Assembly: GCA_030562195.1 (NCBI GenBank)
Contig: JAUJPP010000001.1
Coordinates: forward strand, 13,136,472 to 13,200,471
Reading direction: 5' to 3'
From: Nipponacmea schrenckii
Lineage: Eukaryota; Mollusca; Gastropoda; Lottiidae
DNA length: 64,000 nt
The first letter of the stretch is position 1. Each line of letters starts with the position of its first letter. Below, one piece after another: positions 22,952-34,986 of this stretch. The notes beneath the pieces were generated by a model, which saw nothing but the letters and a program-made list of their open reading frames with translations, searched no databases and had not been told where the DNA came from. The translations under genes and the position numbers were made by a program.

Positions 22952-24091
22952 CTAGAGCTGAGTTCAGCACTCTGCTTGGCATATGACATTTTGCCCCATA
23001 TCTTTAAGGCTATTTTGTACTTTAATATTTTTCGCCCGGTGTTTTCTCAGCCGCTTTAATTAAAAAGGCAAACTGTGAAATATTTTAATCATTTGTTTTT
23101 TGGGGTTTTTTTTTTGTGTACACATGACTTTCAATTTATTTTGTTTCTTTCTAAGATAATTTAAATTATTTATTGTAGATAGTCTGTAGTGTTTTTGTCT
23201 ACATTTGTGAATTACCGGAAGCAGAGTTGTCCTCGGTGATTTTGAGAAAGCGAAAGTCGTTGTTTTGGCCTTCTCTCCATATGCTGTAAATTTCAGATCG
23301 ATCCGATAATTAGACCCGAGTTAAATAATTTCATGAAAATACTTTTTTTCTGTTAAATTTTCTCAATTCCATCTAATAAATCTTGTAACAAAGAAAATGA
23401 AAATGAAACCCGAGGTAAATCGGTCCATAAATAAGCTCTACGGCTTACTAACATATTTTGTCGATATTATGCAATACATCACTTCCAGGTAACCAAAAGT
23501 TTCATGTTAAATATTCATTTTTGAGTCAGCCAGTTTATAGATCTATGGTCAGATCAGATATACTCTCCACCAACCAAAAAAAAAAAAATTAATAAATAAA
23601 ATTGTTACAAAAACAAAACTTTCCAAGCAAGAAGCACGTGACCAAGTGATTTGTAATTTGACATCAATGGTTTTGGCCAAGGAGTTCTCAACGAGGGATG
23701 ATGGATTATTTCGAATGTAGGTTACCGAATTTGATATGTTTTGTATATGTTTTGTGGAATTATGATTTGAAGTTCTATTCATTCAATTAAAAGAAAAAAT
23801 CTATAGTGAATTTTATGTTGTATTTCGAATAATTGTCTAGTCTACAATAATATTACAGTAATAGTTGCCGACTATAATGCTGCTGTGTTCGGGTGTTTTT
23901 GTTGTTCTTGCAATATTTGTAACTTTATATCCGAACTATGTAATATAGGCGAGTACAATCTGTATTCACAGTACCTTCTCTTTATGATTGTCAATATCAT
24001 ACACGCACTCACTATCCCTGTCCAGTTTAACAGGGCAATTATCACATTCCTCCCCACCCCAACCTTAAACACACATACATTCAAAAGGTAA
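22952..24091. other. Intergenic with retroposon relic
   Basis: About 23150-23530 is a decayed plus-strand relative of the 5007-7848 family (ATTACCGGAAGCAGAGT, then TTTCAGATCGATCC). The rest is AT-rich without a gene. Confidence 0.5.
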
Positions 24092-25039
24092 GCAGTCATT
24101 TAGGCACACTTTTTTTTAAGCACACCTCTTTTAGGCATACTTTATTTAGGCACACGTTCAGATAACCACTTGTCAATTAGGCACAGAGTTATTTATGCAT
24201 ATCAATTTAGGCACACTCTCAATTAGGCACATACTCAATTAGGCACATACTCAATTAGGCAAACTCCTTTTAGGTAAACTAAAATTTGGCACAATATTTT
24301 AGGCACAATGATTTAGGCACTCCTCCAATAAGGCACACCATCAATTAGGCACATATTCAATTGGGCACACATAGATTCGGCACTATGTCAATTAGGCCCC
24401 CAAAACCTCACTTCATAGTGGAAGAAAGCAATCACTATTTAGGAAATCATTATCGGCGCAATATTTTTAACCTTAACATACATTGCAATGAATTGATATT
24501 AAAGGGATACTGCGTCTTAGCATGAACATAAAATTTAAGTTCACAAGAATGGTTATATGAATATATATTCATCAGTGAACTTACCTTACTTTGATATGTG
24601 TGTGTGTGCTTACCAGGTGACACAGTGTACAATGGAGACTAAAGCAAAAAGGAGATGTGTCTGGCCATGTAAGAATGCGTGCATAATTGAAAGTGTGCGT
24701 AAATTAACGTTGATATAGTTTAAGGGGTGCCTAAATGGATGTGTGCCTAAAATAATGTGTGTGTGCCTAAACCAATATGTGCCTAATTGAAGGTGTGCCT
24801 AAATGATTGTGTGCCGAATTTTGGTGTGCCCTAAATAGTGTGCCTAATTGAGTATGTGCCTAATTGAAAGTATGTCCAAAACGCTGTGCCTAAATTACAC
24901 TGTGCCTAAACAACATGTACTTATCTATCTGTGTGCCTAAATGACATGTGCTTATCTGACTGTGTGCCTAAATGAAGTGTGCCTAAAGTACTGTGTCTAA
25001 ATGAGGTATGCTTAAAAAATGTGTGCCTAAATGACAGTG
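24092..25039. mobile_element. Foldback element with TTAGGCACAC arms
   Basis: The left arm (24092 to about 24400) is built from degenerate repeats of ATTAGGCACAC, and the right arm (about 24715-25039) of the reverse complement GTGTGCCTAA. The outer end reads CACTGTCATTTAGGCACAC on the right and a variant of it on the left. The centre holds half of a TTAA-type MITE (about 24490-24600). One arm end recurs alone near 48273. There is no open frame for a transposase. Confidence 0.75.
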
Positions 25040-25379
25040 AACCCATTCACAACAGGTCAACGCCACTTGTCAGGTGAATAAGTTTTATTTTATATATCTT
25101 GCCTACTATGAAAACCAAAAATTGGTCAACCGTGGAACAAATGTTTTCGTTTTGATTGACCGATTTATAAAAAAAAAAGATTATGACCTTCAAACGGTCA
25201 CGTTTTGATAATAACAAACACAACACATCAGTAACCCTGTGGTCAAATCGGACCCATTCATTATTATAACTGAAATATATTATCAGATTTCAAAATAAAA
25301 AATTTCTTTTCTGGTACAAAAAAGGCCGTGCAGACTTTTGTACAGCAGATTGTAATGTGCTACATATAACAAATTGATA
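25040..25379. other. AT-rich spacer without a gene
   Basis: Nothing recognised. Confidence 0.5.
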
Positions 25380-27290
25380 TTTAAAGCTCACAACAAAATA
25401 GATAACTAATGCACACAACAAAATCTGATACACATACGCAATGGTACATGAAAAAACACATATATGATACACACAAAAACATGATACTTAAAACACTAAA
25501 TAATGTCTTGACATGACAAATTGACATCCTATACTGAAACCAAAAACACAATGATATATGATGCAGATACCAAAAAATAAAATACCAAGGAAAAAATTGA
25601 CAATTCATACTGCTACCTAAAATAAATACAGATCTGATACTGAGACTCAACACAAATTAATATCTACGATAATATGATAAATTTGTGAGTAAAACTCATA
25701 CATAACCAAATTGCTAGATAATACTGCTTCCGGACACAAACTGACATCCGATACTGAGAGTCAAAACAAATTGATATCTGATACTGAGAGTCAAAACAAA
25801 CTAATATCTACGACATGTATGTGGTAGTGATACCAAAAACAAAATGATGTATTTTAAAGATACCCAACAACAAAATGATATATAATACAGATACCAACAA
25901 CAAAATGATATATGATACAGATACCAACAACAAAATGATATATAATACAGATACACAACCACAAAATGATATATGATACAGATACACAACAACAAAATGA
26001 TATATGATACAGATACCCAACAACAAAATGATATATGATACAGATACACAACAACAAAATGATATATAACACAGATACCCGACAACAAAATAATATATAA
26101 TACAGATACCAACAACAAAATAATATATAATACAGATACCAACAACAAAATAATATATAATACAGATACCACAACAAAATGATATATGATACAGATACCA
26201 ACAACAAAATAAAATGATATGTGATACAGATACCAACAACAAAATGATATATGATACAGATACACAACAACAAAATGATATATGATACAGATACCCAACA
26301 GCAAAATGATATATGATACAAATACCAACAACAAAATGATATATGATACAGATACCCAACAACAAAATGACATATGATACAGATACACAACAACAAAATG
26401 ATATATAACACAGATACCCGACAACAAAATGATATATAATACAGATACCAACAAAAAAATGATATATAATACAGATAACAACAAAAAAATGATATATAAT
26501 ACAGATACCAACAACAAAATGATATATAATACAGATACCCAACAACAAAATGATATATAATACAGATACCAACAACAAAATGATATATGATACAGATACC
26601 AACAACAAAATGATATATAATAAAGATACCCAACAACAAAATGATATATAATACAGATACCAACAACAAAATGATATATAATAAAGATACCCAACAACAA
26701 AATGATATATAATACAGATACCAACAACAAAATGATATATAATACAGATACCAACAACAAAATGATATATGATACAGATACCAACAACAAAATGATATAT
26801 AATACAGATACACAACCACAAAATGATATATGATACAGATACCCAACAACAAAATGATATATGATACAGATACACAACAACAAAATGATATATGATACAG
26901 ATACCAACAACAAAAATGATATATGATACAGATACCAACAACAAAATGATATATAAAACAGATACCAACAACAAAAATGATATATGATACAGATACCAAC
27001 AACAAAATGATATATGATACAGATACCAACAACAAAATGATATAGGATACAGATGCCAACAACAAAATGATATCTTACACTGCTACTCAAAACATACTGA
27101 GATCTGGTACTGTGGATGAACAAAAACTAATATCAATGACATCGGTGTGTGATACTGATACATAAACAAATCGATTTCTTTGATACCCCCCAATAAATTG
27201 ATATTTAATACAAGGGGCCCAAAAAAAGTTGAAATATCTGATAATGATACAAATTAATATTCTATCAGAGAAAAAAAAGTTGGATACATG
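25380..27290. repeat. Large 30-bp minisatellite
   Basis: About 45 near-identical units of GATACAGATACC, then AACAACAAAATGATATAT, at 25830-27070, with diverged units (GATACTGAGAGTCAAAACAA type) on both sides. Because the unit is often exactly 30 bp, all three minus-strand frames stay open for 390-440 codons of monotonous hydrophobic text. These are not genes. A related array is at 29516-29735. Confidence 0.95.
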
Positions 27291-28037
27291 GTTTAAAATA
27301 ATTTTATAATTTGACCAATTTACTTGTGTCTGCTTTTGATCCATTTGACGACTTGAAATCTTGACGGTACAGCATAATGGAAATACAAGCCCAAACAGTT
27401 ATATCGGTCTTTATCACGATACTTTTTCTGACAATACTGATCGAGCTAACAACTAGATTAAGATAGATTCTTTATTCATTATCTGTATAAAACTATAACA
27501 AATTTATATACCCAGCTAACTACATAATTATGATTGCTCATGAACAGAATTTCAAGGTCGTATTTATATTATAATGTATCTACGCTATTTTATCCCATAC
27601 TTGACATGAAAAATTAAATTTGTTTTAGATGAGTTTTTTTCTCATGTACAATGTCTGTGGTGCATTCTAGATAAAAAAAATGTCAAATCTTTAGTTGGAT
27701 AAAAGTGACATCTTGTTGACCATTGAATAAACATATTGGTATTCGATGGGCGGGGCCACAGGCTGTCATCGTTTAACGCATTTGCTTATTTCCATTAGAA
27801 CCATTTTTTTAGATGAGTTTTTTTCTTATGTACTATGTCTGTGATTACTAGATAAAATAAAAATCAAAATTTTTCAGTTGGATAAAAATTATATTCTTGT
27901 TTCCCGTTGAAAACAGGCCATTGAATAACTATTTTGGTATTCGATGGGCGGGGCAAAAGGGTACACAAGACCAAAATTCATCTAAAACAAAAACAAACTT
28001 GAAATTTATATTTTTCACATTAGGTATAGGGTAAATA
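27291..28037. repeat. Non-coding, with a tandem ~190-bp duplication
   Basis: About 27620-27760 and 27805-27955 are two copies of a segment starting TTTAGATGAGTTTTTTTCT and ending TATTCGATGGGCGGGGC. No gene. Confidence 0.6.
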
Positions 28038-28156
28038 GGTTATCCAATGGCTAACTCGTGGATATGGTTTTTATGCCACTCGTGCTTGTGATATTTTCAT
28101 TATCACAAGCACTCATGGCATAGAAACAATATCCACGAGTTAGCCATAGGATAACC
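28038..28156. repeat. 119-bp near-perfect hairpin
   Basis: Arms of about 55 bases (GGTTATCCAATGGCTAACTC... and its reverse complement ending ATAGGATAACC) with only a few mismatches, around a loop of about 7 bases (TTTTCAT). It could be a small foldback element or a transcribed hairpin; the sequence alone cannot decide. Confidence 0.85.
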
Positions 28157-28166
28157 TCTATATATT

Positions 28167-28191
28167 CAATAATCGCATATGCGAGTTATTG
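28167..28191. repeat. 25-bp palindrome centred on GCATATGC
   Basis: CAATAATCGCATATGCG followed by AGTTATTG is its own reverse complement except at one symmetric pair. It is 10 bases from the 119-bp hairpin. Confidence 0.75.
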
Positions 28192-28384
28192 TTTTGGACG
28201 AAATATACATTTCCTATTTTATTGATAGATAAGTTTATTGCATGTGCATCTATAAAACATAATGCTAAAGCATTTACAAAAAGTGAATATAAAGATATTT
28301 CTTTTACAATATTTGTAAATATAAAATATAAACCAGCGGGATAGAAATCTCAGTTTTCTATACAGCGACAACAAAAATAAAGAT

Positions 28385-29430
28385 AGCTTGCCAGGCAAGA
28401 TAACATACGCCCACTGGCAGAATTTGAATTTGAATAATAAATTGAACAATAGCTCAAAAACATTCACTGAATATTGAAGTCAAGGGAAAAAACTCAAAAA
28501 ACCATTCATTAAAAAAAAGTCGTCAAATTCAAACTTGACTACTGTCTTATCAATTCTAAAGCTTAAACATGAAAAAAACATTTCATGAAAATCCTTTGAA
28601 AATTGAAGCTTCTTATTGCAACCACAATAGAATTTTGACACAATTTTACTAAGTCCAGGGCAATAACTCGCAAGCCGTGCATAGAAAAATCATAACATTT
28701 GAACTTGACGGGCATCTAAACCATTTCAATGCTAACACCAAGTTTCATGTAATGTAATGTAATTTAATGTAATGAAATGTAAATGTAATGTAATGTAATG
28801 TAATGTCATTTTCTTCTATAGCGCTGAACCACTAAAAGTGCTCTTCTGCGCTTTACAATTAAAAAAAAAATGATTCAATAAAATGCTTGTTTAAACAGAT
28901 GTGTTTTAAGCTGTTTTTTAAACGAGTGAAGGTTGGTACAGTTTTTTTTTCATCAAAATCCATTGAAAATTGTTGCTACGATTGCATCTGCAATTGAATA
29001 TTGACGCGATTTTACTAAGTCAATGGCAATAACTCAAAAAGTGTTAATTGAAAAATCGTCAAATTCGAACTTGATCGCTATCTTATCAGGGGCAATAACT
29101 ACCAAACCATTTTTCAAAAATAGTCATATTCGCACTTGGTCGGCGTTTAATCAATTCCAATCCTAACAATAAGTTTCATCGAAATCCATTACATATTGTA
29201 GCTTCTTTTGCACTCACAATAAAATTTTGACGTGATTTTACTCAGTCAAGGGAAATAACTCGAGAACTGTTTATCAAAACAATCGTCAAATTCCAACTTG
29301 ACCACCGCCTTATCAATTATCAAGTTTCATATAAAATTGTAGCTTCTATAGTGTCTACAACAAATGTTGACGGACGGACGGACGGAAAGGGGCGACGACA
29401 AATACGTCCACATATTCATGTGGGCGTATA
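28385..29430 (-). mobile_element. Pearl-like element, reverse copy
   Basis: On the minus strand it starts with the hairpin at 29430-29403 (TATACGCCCACAT/ATGTGGACGTA) and GTCGCCCC...CCGTCCGTCC. It continues through diverged repeat units containing the GGGCAATAACTC complement and ends with the stem CTTGCC/GGCAAG near 28385-28420, as at 3447. A (TAATG)n microsatellite and a short retroposon tail (28746-28860) lie inside. Confidence 0.55.
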
Positions 29431-29515
29431 AAGATGAAATCCATATCCAACATTTTGGAATTAAAACATTCGCAAATTTGATCAACTTTGGGGAAGTTTT
29501 AGTATACTAGAAGTC

Positions 29516-29735
29516 CTATCTAATATCTTTGATACTGATAACCAAAATAAATTGATATATGATACCGAGAACCAAAATAAATTTATATCTGATACTTATA
29601 CCCAAATTAAATTGAAATATGATACTAATACCCAAAGTAAATTGAAATATGATACTAATATCCAAAATAAATTGAAAAACGATACTGATAGCCAAAACAA
29701 ATTGAAATATGATACTGATAACCAAAATAAATAGA
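29516..29735. repeat. 30-bp minisatellite, about 7 copies
   Basis: The unit GATACTGATAACC, AAAATAAATTGAAATAT is related to the 25380-27290 array. It lies just downstream of the D1 stop codon. Open frames on both strands are artefacts. Confidence 0.9.
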
Positions 29736-29813
29736 CAGCACAAAAAAAAACCAATAGTGATCAATATCAGATCAATACAAAACAAAACGATTTAGTTTAT
29801 GAACGCCTGATAT

Positions 29814-32800
29814 TTATTGGTATGTAGCTGAAAATCTCAAATTGAGATAATCCAATGCTGAAATAGGTTTGTATTTATTTGATTCATCCAAGCAATTTAT
29901 GACAAAATCATCGTCAGGATGGATAAAAACCGCTATGGATTGTCTCCCTTTATTCTTTGAAACTTCACTTTCTGGGATGAGCACCCGATGTTTCTGAAAG
30001 GTAAAATATTAAGTTTGAGTCATGCTTATTTAGCTCGTCTTGAAAATAGTTCTGCAAACTGCAAAAACGTGTTGCATAGCTATTTTTTCTGATGCGTTCT
30101 TTTCTCTCTGTCCATAGAATAATGTTCTTTGCGAAATTCAGTTTTCAGGAGTTTTGCGTAAAGGAAAACTGAAAAGGGAGGTAAGACCTACAGACTGGGA
30201 GTAAAGGTTGTAACTTTGTACTATAATGACAAAGTTACGAAAGCAAAGGCACAGGAGTTATAAGTTTAAAAGTTCTATTTGAATTAACAAAATTTGTTTT
30301 AATAATTAAATGTTCGCAAATATGGGTTCTGTATCGCATAACTATAGTTTATCTGAAAGTAGCAGAACAGAAAATCTCCTTGGGGATCTTTGGATCAATA
30401 TCAAAACAAATTTTAAGAAAAACAATGAAAAAAATGTTTGACAATAAATGTTTAAGAAGATGGATATTATGAGGCATGCTATTTTGACTATAATGTAATA
30501 CGAAGACTTAATGCGGCAACCCTGTCACCCCCCAAGAGATTCTCATAGACCTCATATCCCCAAGAACGCTATAAATGTCAATAAATTTTTGCGATTTTGT
30601 CTGAAAATGATTTCTTACTGTAGCTAAAAGTCTATCGGCTGTCCATCTCTGCATCAGATCACCAATATTAACACATATAGCACCTGGTACAGGTGTAGCG
30701 GGTATATAATCACCATTCTTATTACAAACCTGTAACATAATTTTTCGTTGTTTTATTTAAATAATATATGAACTTTTCTAATGGAAATTGGTAGAAGAAG
30801 CTATTCGAAGAGTAAGGTCGTGTTATGTCATAGACAAATCAAAAGAAATATCTCGACATGCATTTGGCAAATGTTTTATTCCCTTGATAGATATGGTTTA
30901 CCTTTTAACATTAACTTTCCAAAGCCGAAACATCAAGGCCAACGACTACATAATGCGTTTTAGTGTACTGACAATCTAAATGATAATGGAAAATTTTGTA
31001 ATGTAAGCAAGCATACGAATTCACGCGAAACTTGATGTGCACATATTATTTTCTAATTCGGAAATAAAGGTTCAACATTGCGAGACCTATTTTTTAAATA
31101 CATGTAACTGAAAGAGGAGTCAAAATTTACTTACCTCTAAGCCCCCGATACCATCTTGAAACAGTAACGTCATGGTGCCATAATCACTATGTTCTCCACA
31201 ACGAACTTGGCCTGGTTTTATACCTGAAACCAATATCGATAGACAATAAATCCAAAAAAGTTAACCAATGTTATTCTACACATCGAAATGAAATTGTAAA
31301 TGTCGAAAGATTCCCAACCTCGTTCATAGACCTAACCGTAACAACCGTAATGACGGGCCTTTGGCTATGATTTATGTATAGTTTGTTATTTACAAAGGTA
31401 TCTAGTTCTCGACATCAGGTATACTACGGACTCCTTTTTTTCTTTTTTTAAATCCGCGGATTATAGTCAAGGCGTTACTAAAAGACGGATTTCCCTGGAA
31501 TCCGTCGTTTAGTAGCCCGTAGAGGACTGCTGTTTTAAAATACGCGGAATCCGCGGATTATGTGTCACGGCATCAATAAAAGACGGATTCTTCGGAATCC
31601 GAGGAATCCGTCTTTTATTAACGCCGGTCATGATATTAATAAAAAACGGATTCTGCAGATTAATAAAAGACCGATTCCGCGGAATCCGTCTTTTATTAAC
31701 GCCGATTCTTTATGCATAGTTTGTTATTTTCATAGGTATCTAGTTCTCGACATCATTTATACCAGAGGACTGCTTTTTAAAAAAAATCAGCGGATTCTGC
31801 GGATTATAGCCACGGCATAGAGGCCTGCTTTTTAAAAATCCGCAGATAATCCGCCTTTTTTTAACGCCGGTCATCACATTAATAAAAGACGGATTCTGTA
31901 GATTAATAAAAGACGCGGAATCTGCCTTTTATTAACGCCGCCATATTCAGTGTCATGAAGACCCCAAAGCCGGATTAAAGGGATAATAGGTCTTTGAATG
32001 AATTTTAAATTTGGTCAACAAAAGCTCTTTTCATCAGTAAATATACCTGCTGCCATAAATAACTCAAAAAATAAATTAATATCGAAAAAAACTAAGTAAT
32101 TATCTATAAAGATGCATTTGATTAATATTATTTTTTCAAAAATGACTTTTTGTGAGTTTTCCAGATTTTAAGGGATTCTGTTAACAGGTAAGTTCACTGA
32201 TGAATATAATCATTCTTTGAGAACTAAAATATTACGTTCGTGCTAAGACACAGTATCCCTTTAAATTTTAAGAAAGTTTGAAGCTCAGTTCTCTAAAAAA
32301 GCGAGCAAATGTAGCCCTATAATTCAATTTGGATAAAGTCATATTGCTTGTTTCTTCGTTTATTTTCGTTTCAAACTTCGGACCATTACGATAGAGAGGC
32401 AACTGGATTTAGCCATCAAAACGATTGGTACTTACTTCCGTCTTTTGGTAATGGTGGATACCACAATGATCTTAAAGTTGTACAGTTCCCGGCACAGCCA
32501 ATGCTTTTATGACTATTTCGAAGAAAATTTCTATCCTAAAAAATTATACATCAAAAAATTTATGCGAAGGGGGTTGGCAACATGAAAACTTGTGTATTGA
32601 ACACCCTTGCAACAGTTGAATTTCCCATCTGGCGTCTGCTGTAATTTCCGAAAACTTTGAGAAGATTTGTAAATTTTAAATAGTAAAATATTTTTGATTC
32701 CAAATAAATGAAACGGTCGGGGTCTACAAATTGACGGAATAGATAGGCCATGGTATAACTGGCCCAACATATTTATGCAAAACTACAGGGTTTAAAACCC

Positions 32801-33659
32801 CTGGTCTAAAAGAATGAATACATTCTCACAATGAACAACAAATAAATAATAAATAACTAGGAAAGAATAAGATTCACCTCGAGTTTTAACCCTAATGTAA
32901 AAGCATCAAATATACGAAAAGCTATCATTTTACATTCATCATAAAATTTGTGAAATATTTCTTTCATCTCTGGAACTTCTTTATTCGGCCAAAACTGCAA
33001 TCAGAGAAAGATGAGGTCTACAGATGATTTCAAAATCCAAGGAAGATTCACTCATATGCGTATAGAAATAATATAATACCTTCATGTCTGTGAAGGTTGT
33101 TATTTCTTCAAATTGTCCTAAGCATTAGTTTTACGTTTTAGTTTTTTTTTTCTATATTGGGCAAATTTAATAATGGAAAGTGTGGTAAACAAAACAGTAA
33201 TTTACCTTTGCTTGGTCAGGTGTAAAATTAAATGCTTCTTTACAATCACCAGGTCTTTGAGGATTTAATCTTTAACAGACAATTTTTTATTACCAATAAC
33301 ACTTATTAGTCTTACGATTAAAATATCACACAACTTTGTTTACTTCATGTGGGCTATGGTCTTGTTTATCAGATATTTTGCACTGGTTTTCCAGAATTCC
33401 CAATTTAAATTAGATTGCTTCTGATTGGAAAAATTCAAGGTGTACAGACGTATGAGTTTCTATTCAATTTATCAAAGTTTCAAAGGAAGACAAGATATCA
33501 ACGCTCCAGAAAACTGAGGGGATATAGTCTGAAATACCTTTCTCGTCCCATTTCTACATATCCATGATTGTCAGAAACGTCTCTAGAGCGAACGTATTTT
33601 ATTTTTGCTTCTGTTGGTAAGTCAAAAAATGATTTTGAGACTCCAAATATCTGATTGAT
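29814..33659 (-). CDS. D1: isopenicillin-N-synthase-like 2OG-Fe(II) oxygenase (first exon not found)
   Basis: Seven exons on the minus strand: 33659-33538, 33269-33206, 32994-32878, 32535-32436, 31223-31135, 30729-30619 and 29993-29814 (TAA at 29816-29814). Lengths 122, 64, 117, 100, 89, 111 and 180 equal those of exons 2-8 of D2, and all join in frame (260 residues). The double-stranded beta-helix fold ligands are visible: GEHSDYG (HxD), KHRV (distal His) and RQS (2-oxoglutarate carboxylate site). FFDLPTEAKIKYVR and NHGYVE are typical of the N-terminal DIOX region. The family couples 2-oxoglutarate or O2 to substrate oxidation; the substrate is unknown. No counterpart of D2 exon 1 was found between 33660 and 36440, so it is either 5'-truncated or uses the D2 first exon. 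Confidence 0.8.
31440..31945. repeat. Cluster of AATAAAAGACGGATTC palindromes
   Basis: In D1 intron 5 (between 32436 and 31223), several palindromic segments recur, e.g. 31660-31699, a 40-bp inverted repeat centred on CCGCGG, and about 31577-31620. They alternate with TTAACGCCGGTCAT and a duplicated TAGTTTGTTATTT...TCTCGACATC segment (about 31379 and 31719). Confidence 0.7.
31979..32260. mobile_element. piggyBac-type MITE, 282 bp
   Basis: Flanked by TTAA on both sides (31975-31978 and 32261-32264) with AGGGATA / TATCCCT termini. A second copy lies at 45483-45784 and a half copy at about 24490-24600. TTAA duplication and CCCT-type ends fit piggyBac. It has no coding capacity. Confidence 0.7.
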
Positions 33660-33842
33660 CTGAAAAATAAACAATGTAATCGGATCACACATCTTGTTGT
33701 TGGTAACATTTTTATATAAATTCCTCACATGACATCTTGTTTGAAAATAACAGAGGAACCATATCCGTCTTCGTGATTGATTTGCATTGTCAGAATGGAA
33801 GTCCACGTGAGTTCCCATGAGAAATCGGGAAGTGCTTTGGCC

Positions 33843-34095
33843 TCTTTACGATAGTGCAGGGGTCGGGTTTGTGCAGTGATTAGGTGCCTGCTGGCTTACC
33901 TGAAGGTCGAGGTTTCAATCCCGATTCAAGTTCGAGATGAAATTTCGGATTTTTCAACCCGATTTCCCCTTGTCAATGATGTAGGCCGGGGGCTGACAGG
34001 CAAAAAGCTTCCCACGTGGCACACTGCATGGTGTTGCCTGTCTTCATAAGGTGCAGAAGAGTAGGACGTAAAGCTGCATTCCTTTCATTTCACGA
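33843..34095 (+). mobile_element. tRNA-derived SINE
   Basis: A tRNA-like head with a GTGATTAGGTG A-box and AGGTTTCAATCCC B-box is followed by a conserved core (TTTCCCCTTGTCAATGATG, CAAAAAGCTTCCC) and the tail GTAGGACGTAAAGCTGCATT. Related core at 48790-48870 and tail at about 54925. Confidence 0.65.
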
Positions 34096-34471
34096 TATTG
34101 CATGTTTCTGTTTTTCTTACTTATGTATGACTATGTGTTTTTATTAATTAATTGCGTTTTGATTTTTTTTCCAAACTACAGTAATTGCTAGGGTTTATAC
34201 CAGGGTCATGGCTAAAATAGTTATTTGAAAGATAAAAATGCATAACCACGTTTGGATTGACTGTATGAGTAGAATATAATTTATTATCATTATTTATTTA
34301 TTTTTTTTTTTGCTAATTGAATACAGAGCAAGCAACATAATGTAATATTTCAGCAAGCACGAGAGTCAAGTACTCCATTATGTTAAGTGGCCTACCAATA
34401 AAATATAGTAGTACTAAATATGTCAGGATATATACTAAATGCATAGAAATAGATATATGGATATAACACTA

Positions 34472-34986
34472 TGGAAGCCGATAGCGGCCATTTGTTAACC
34501 GCGACTTGGCGCCCTCTAATTTCAAAGTCGCCAACTCGACAACACGACAAAACAGCGCGACACGAAATGGCGACTTGTCGAGTTGGTGACTTTGAAATCC
34601 GGCGACTTGTCGAGTTGGCGACTTGGCGACTTTGAAATCCAACTCGCCAAGTCGACAACTCGACAAGTCGCCGGATTTCAAGGTCGCCAAGTCGCCAACT
34701 CGACAAGTCGACATTTCGTAATTCGCCAACTCGACAAGTCGCGGAAGGCGGGGCGACAACTCGAAAGTCGCCAACTCGACAAGTCGCCAAAAGAATCTGT
34801 CGAGTTGGCGACCCGCCATACGCGACTTTTCGCGCTTTTTTGTCGTGTTGTCGAGTTGTAGACTTGGCGACTTTGAATTTCCGGCGACTTGTCGAGTTGG
34901 CGACTTGACGACTTTGAAACCCGGCGACTTGTCGACTTGGCAACTTTGAGACATTGAAAAAAGAGGATGTCCGCTATCGGCTTCCA
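34472..34986. mobile_element. TGGAAGCC MITE, complete copy (515 bp)
   Basis: Flanked by TA on each side, with ends TGGAAGCCGATAGCGGCCAT and GCTATCGGCTTCCA. The whole interior is made of GTCGCCAACTCGACAAGT words in both directions, so it can fold on itself at many registers. Four or more open frames of 90-180 codons over it (Ser/Arg/Gln text) are artefacts. Confidence 0.85.

Noticed and set aside
25801..27123. Three overlapping minus-strand open frames of 388-440 codons
   Set aside because: Monotonous FVVGICIIYH-type text in all three frames follows from a 30-bp AT-rich minisatellite; no start, domain or splice context.
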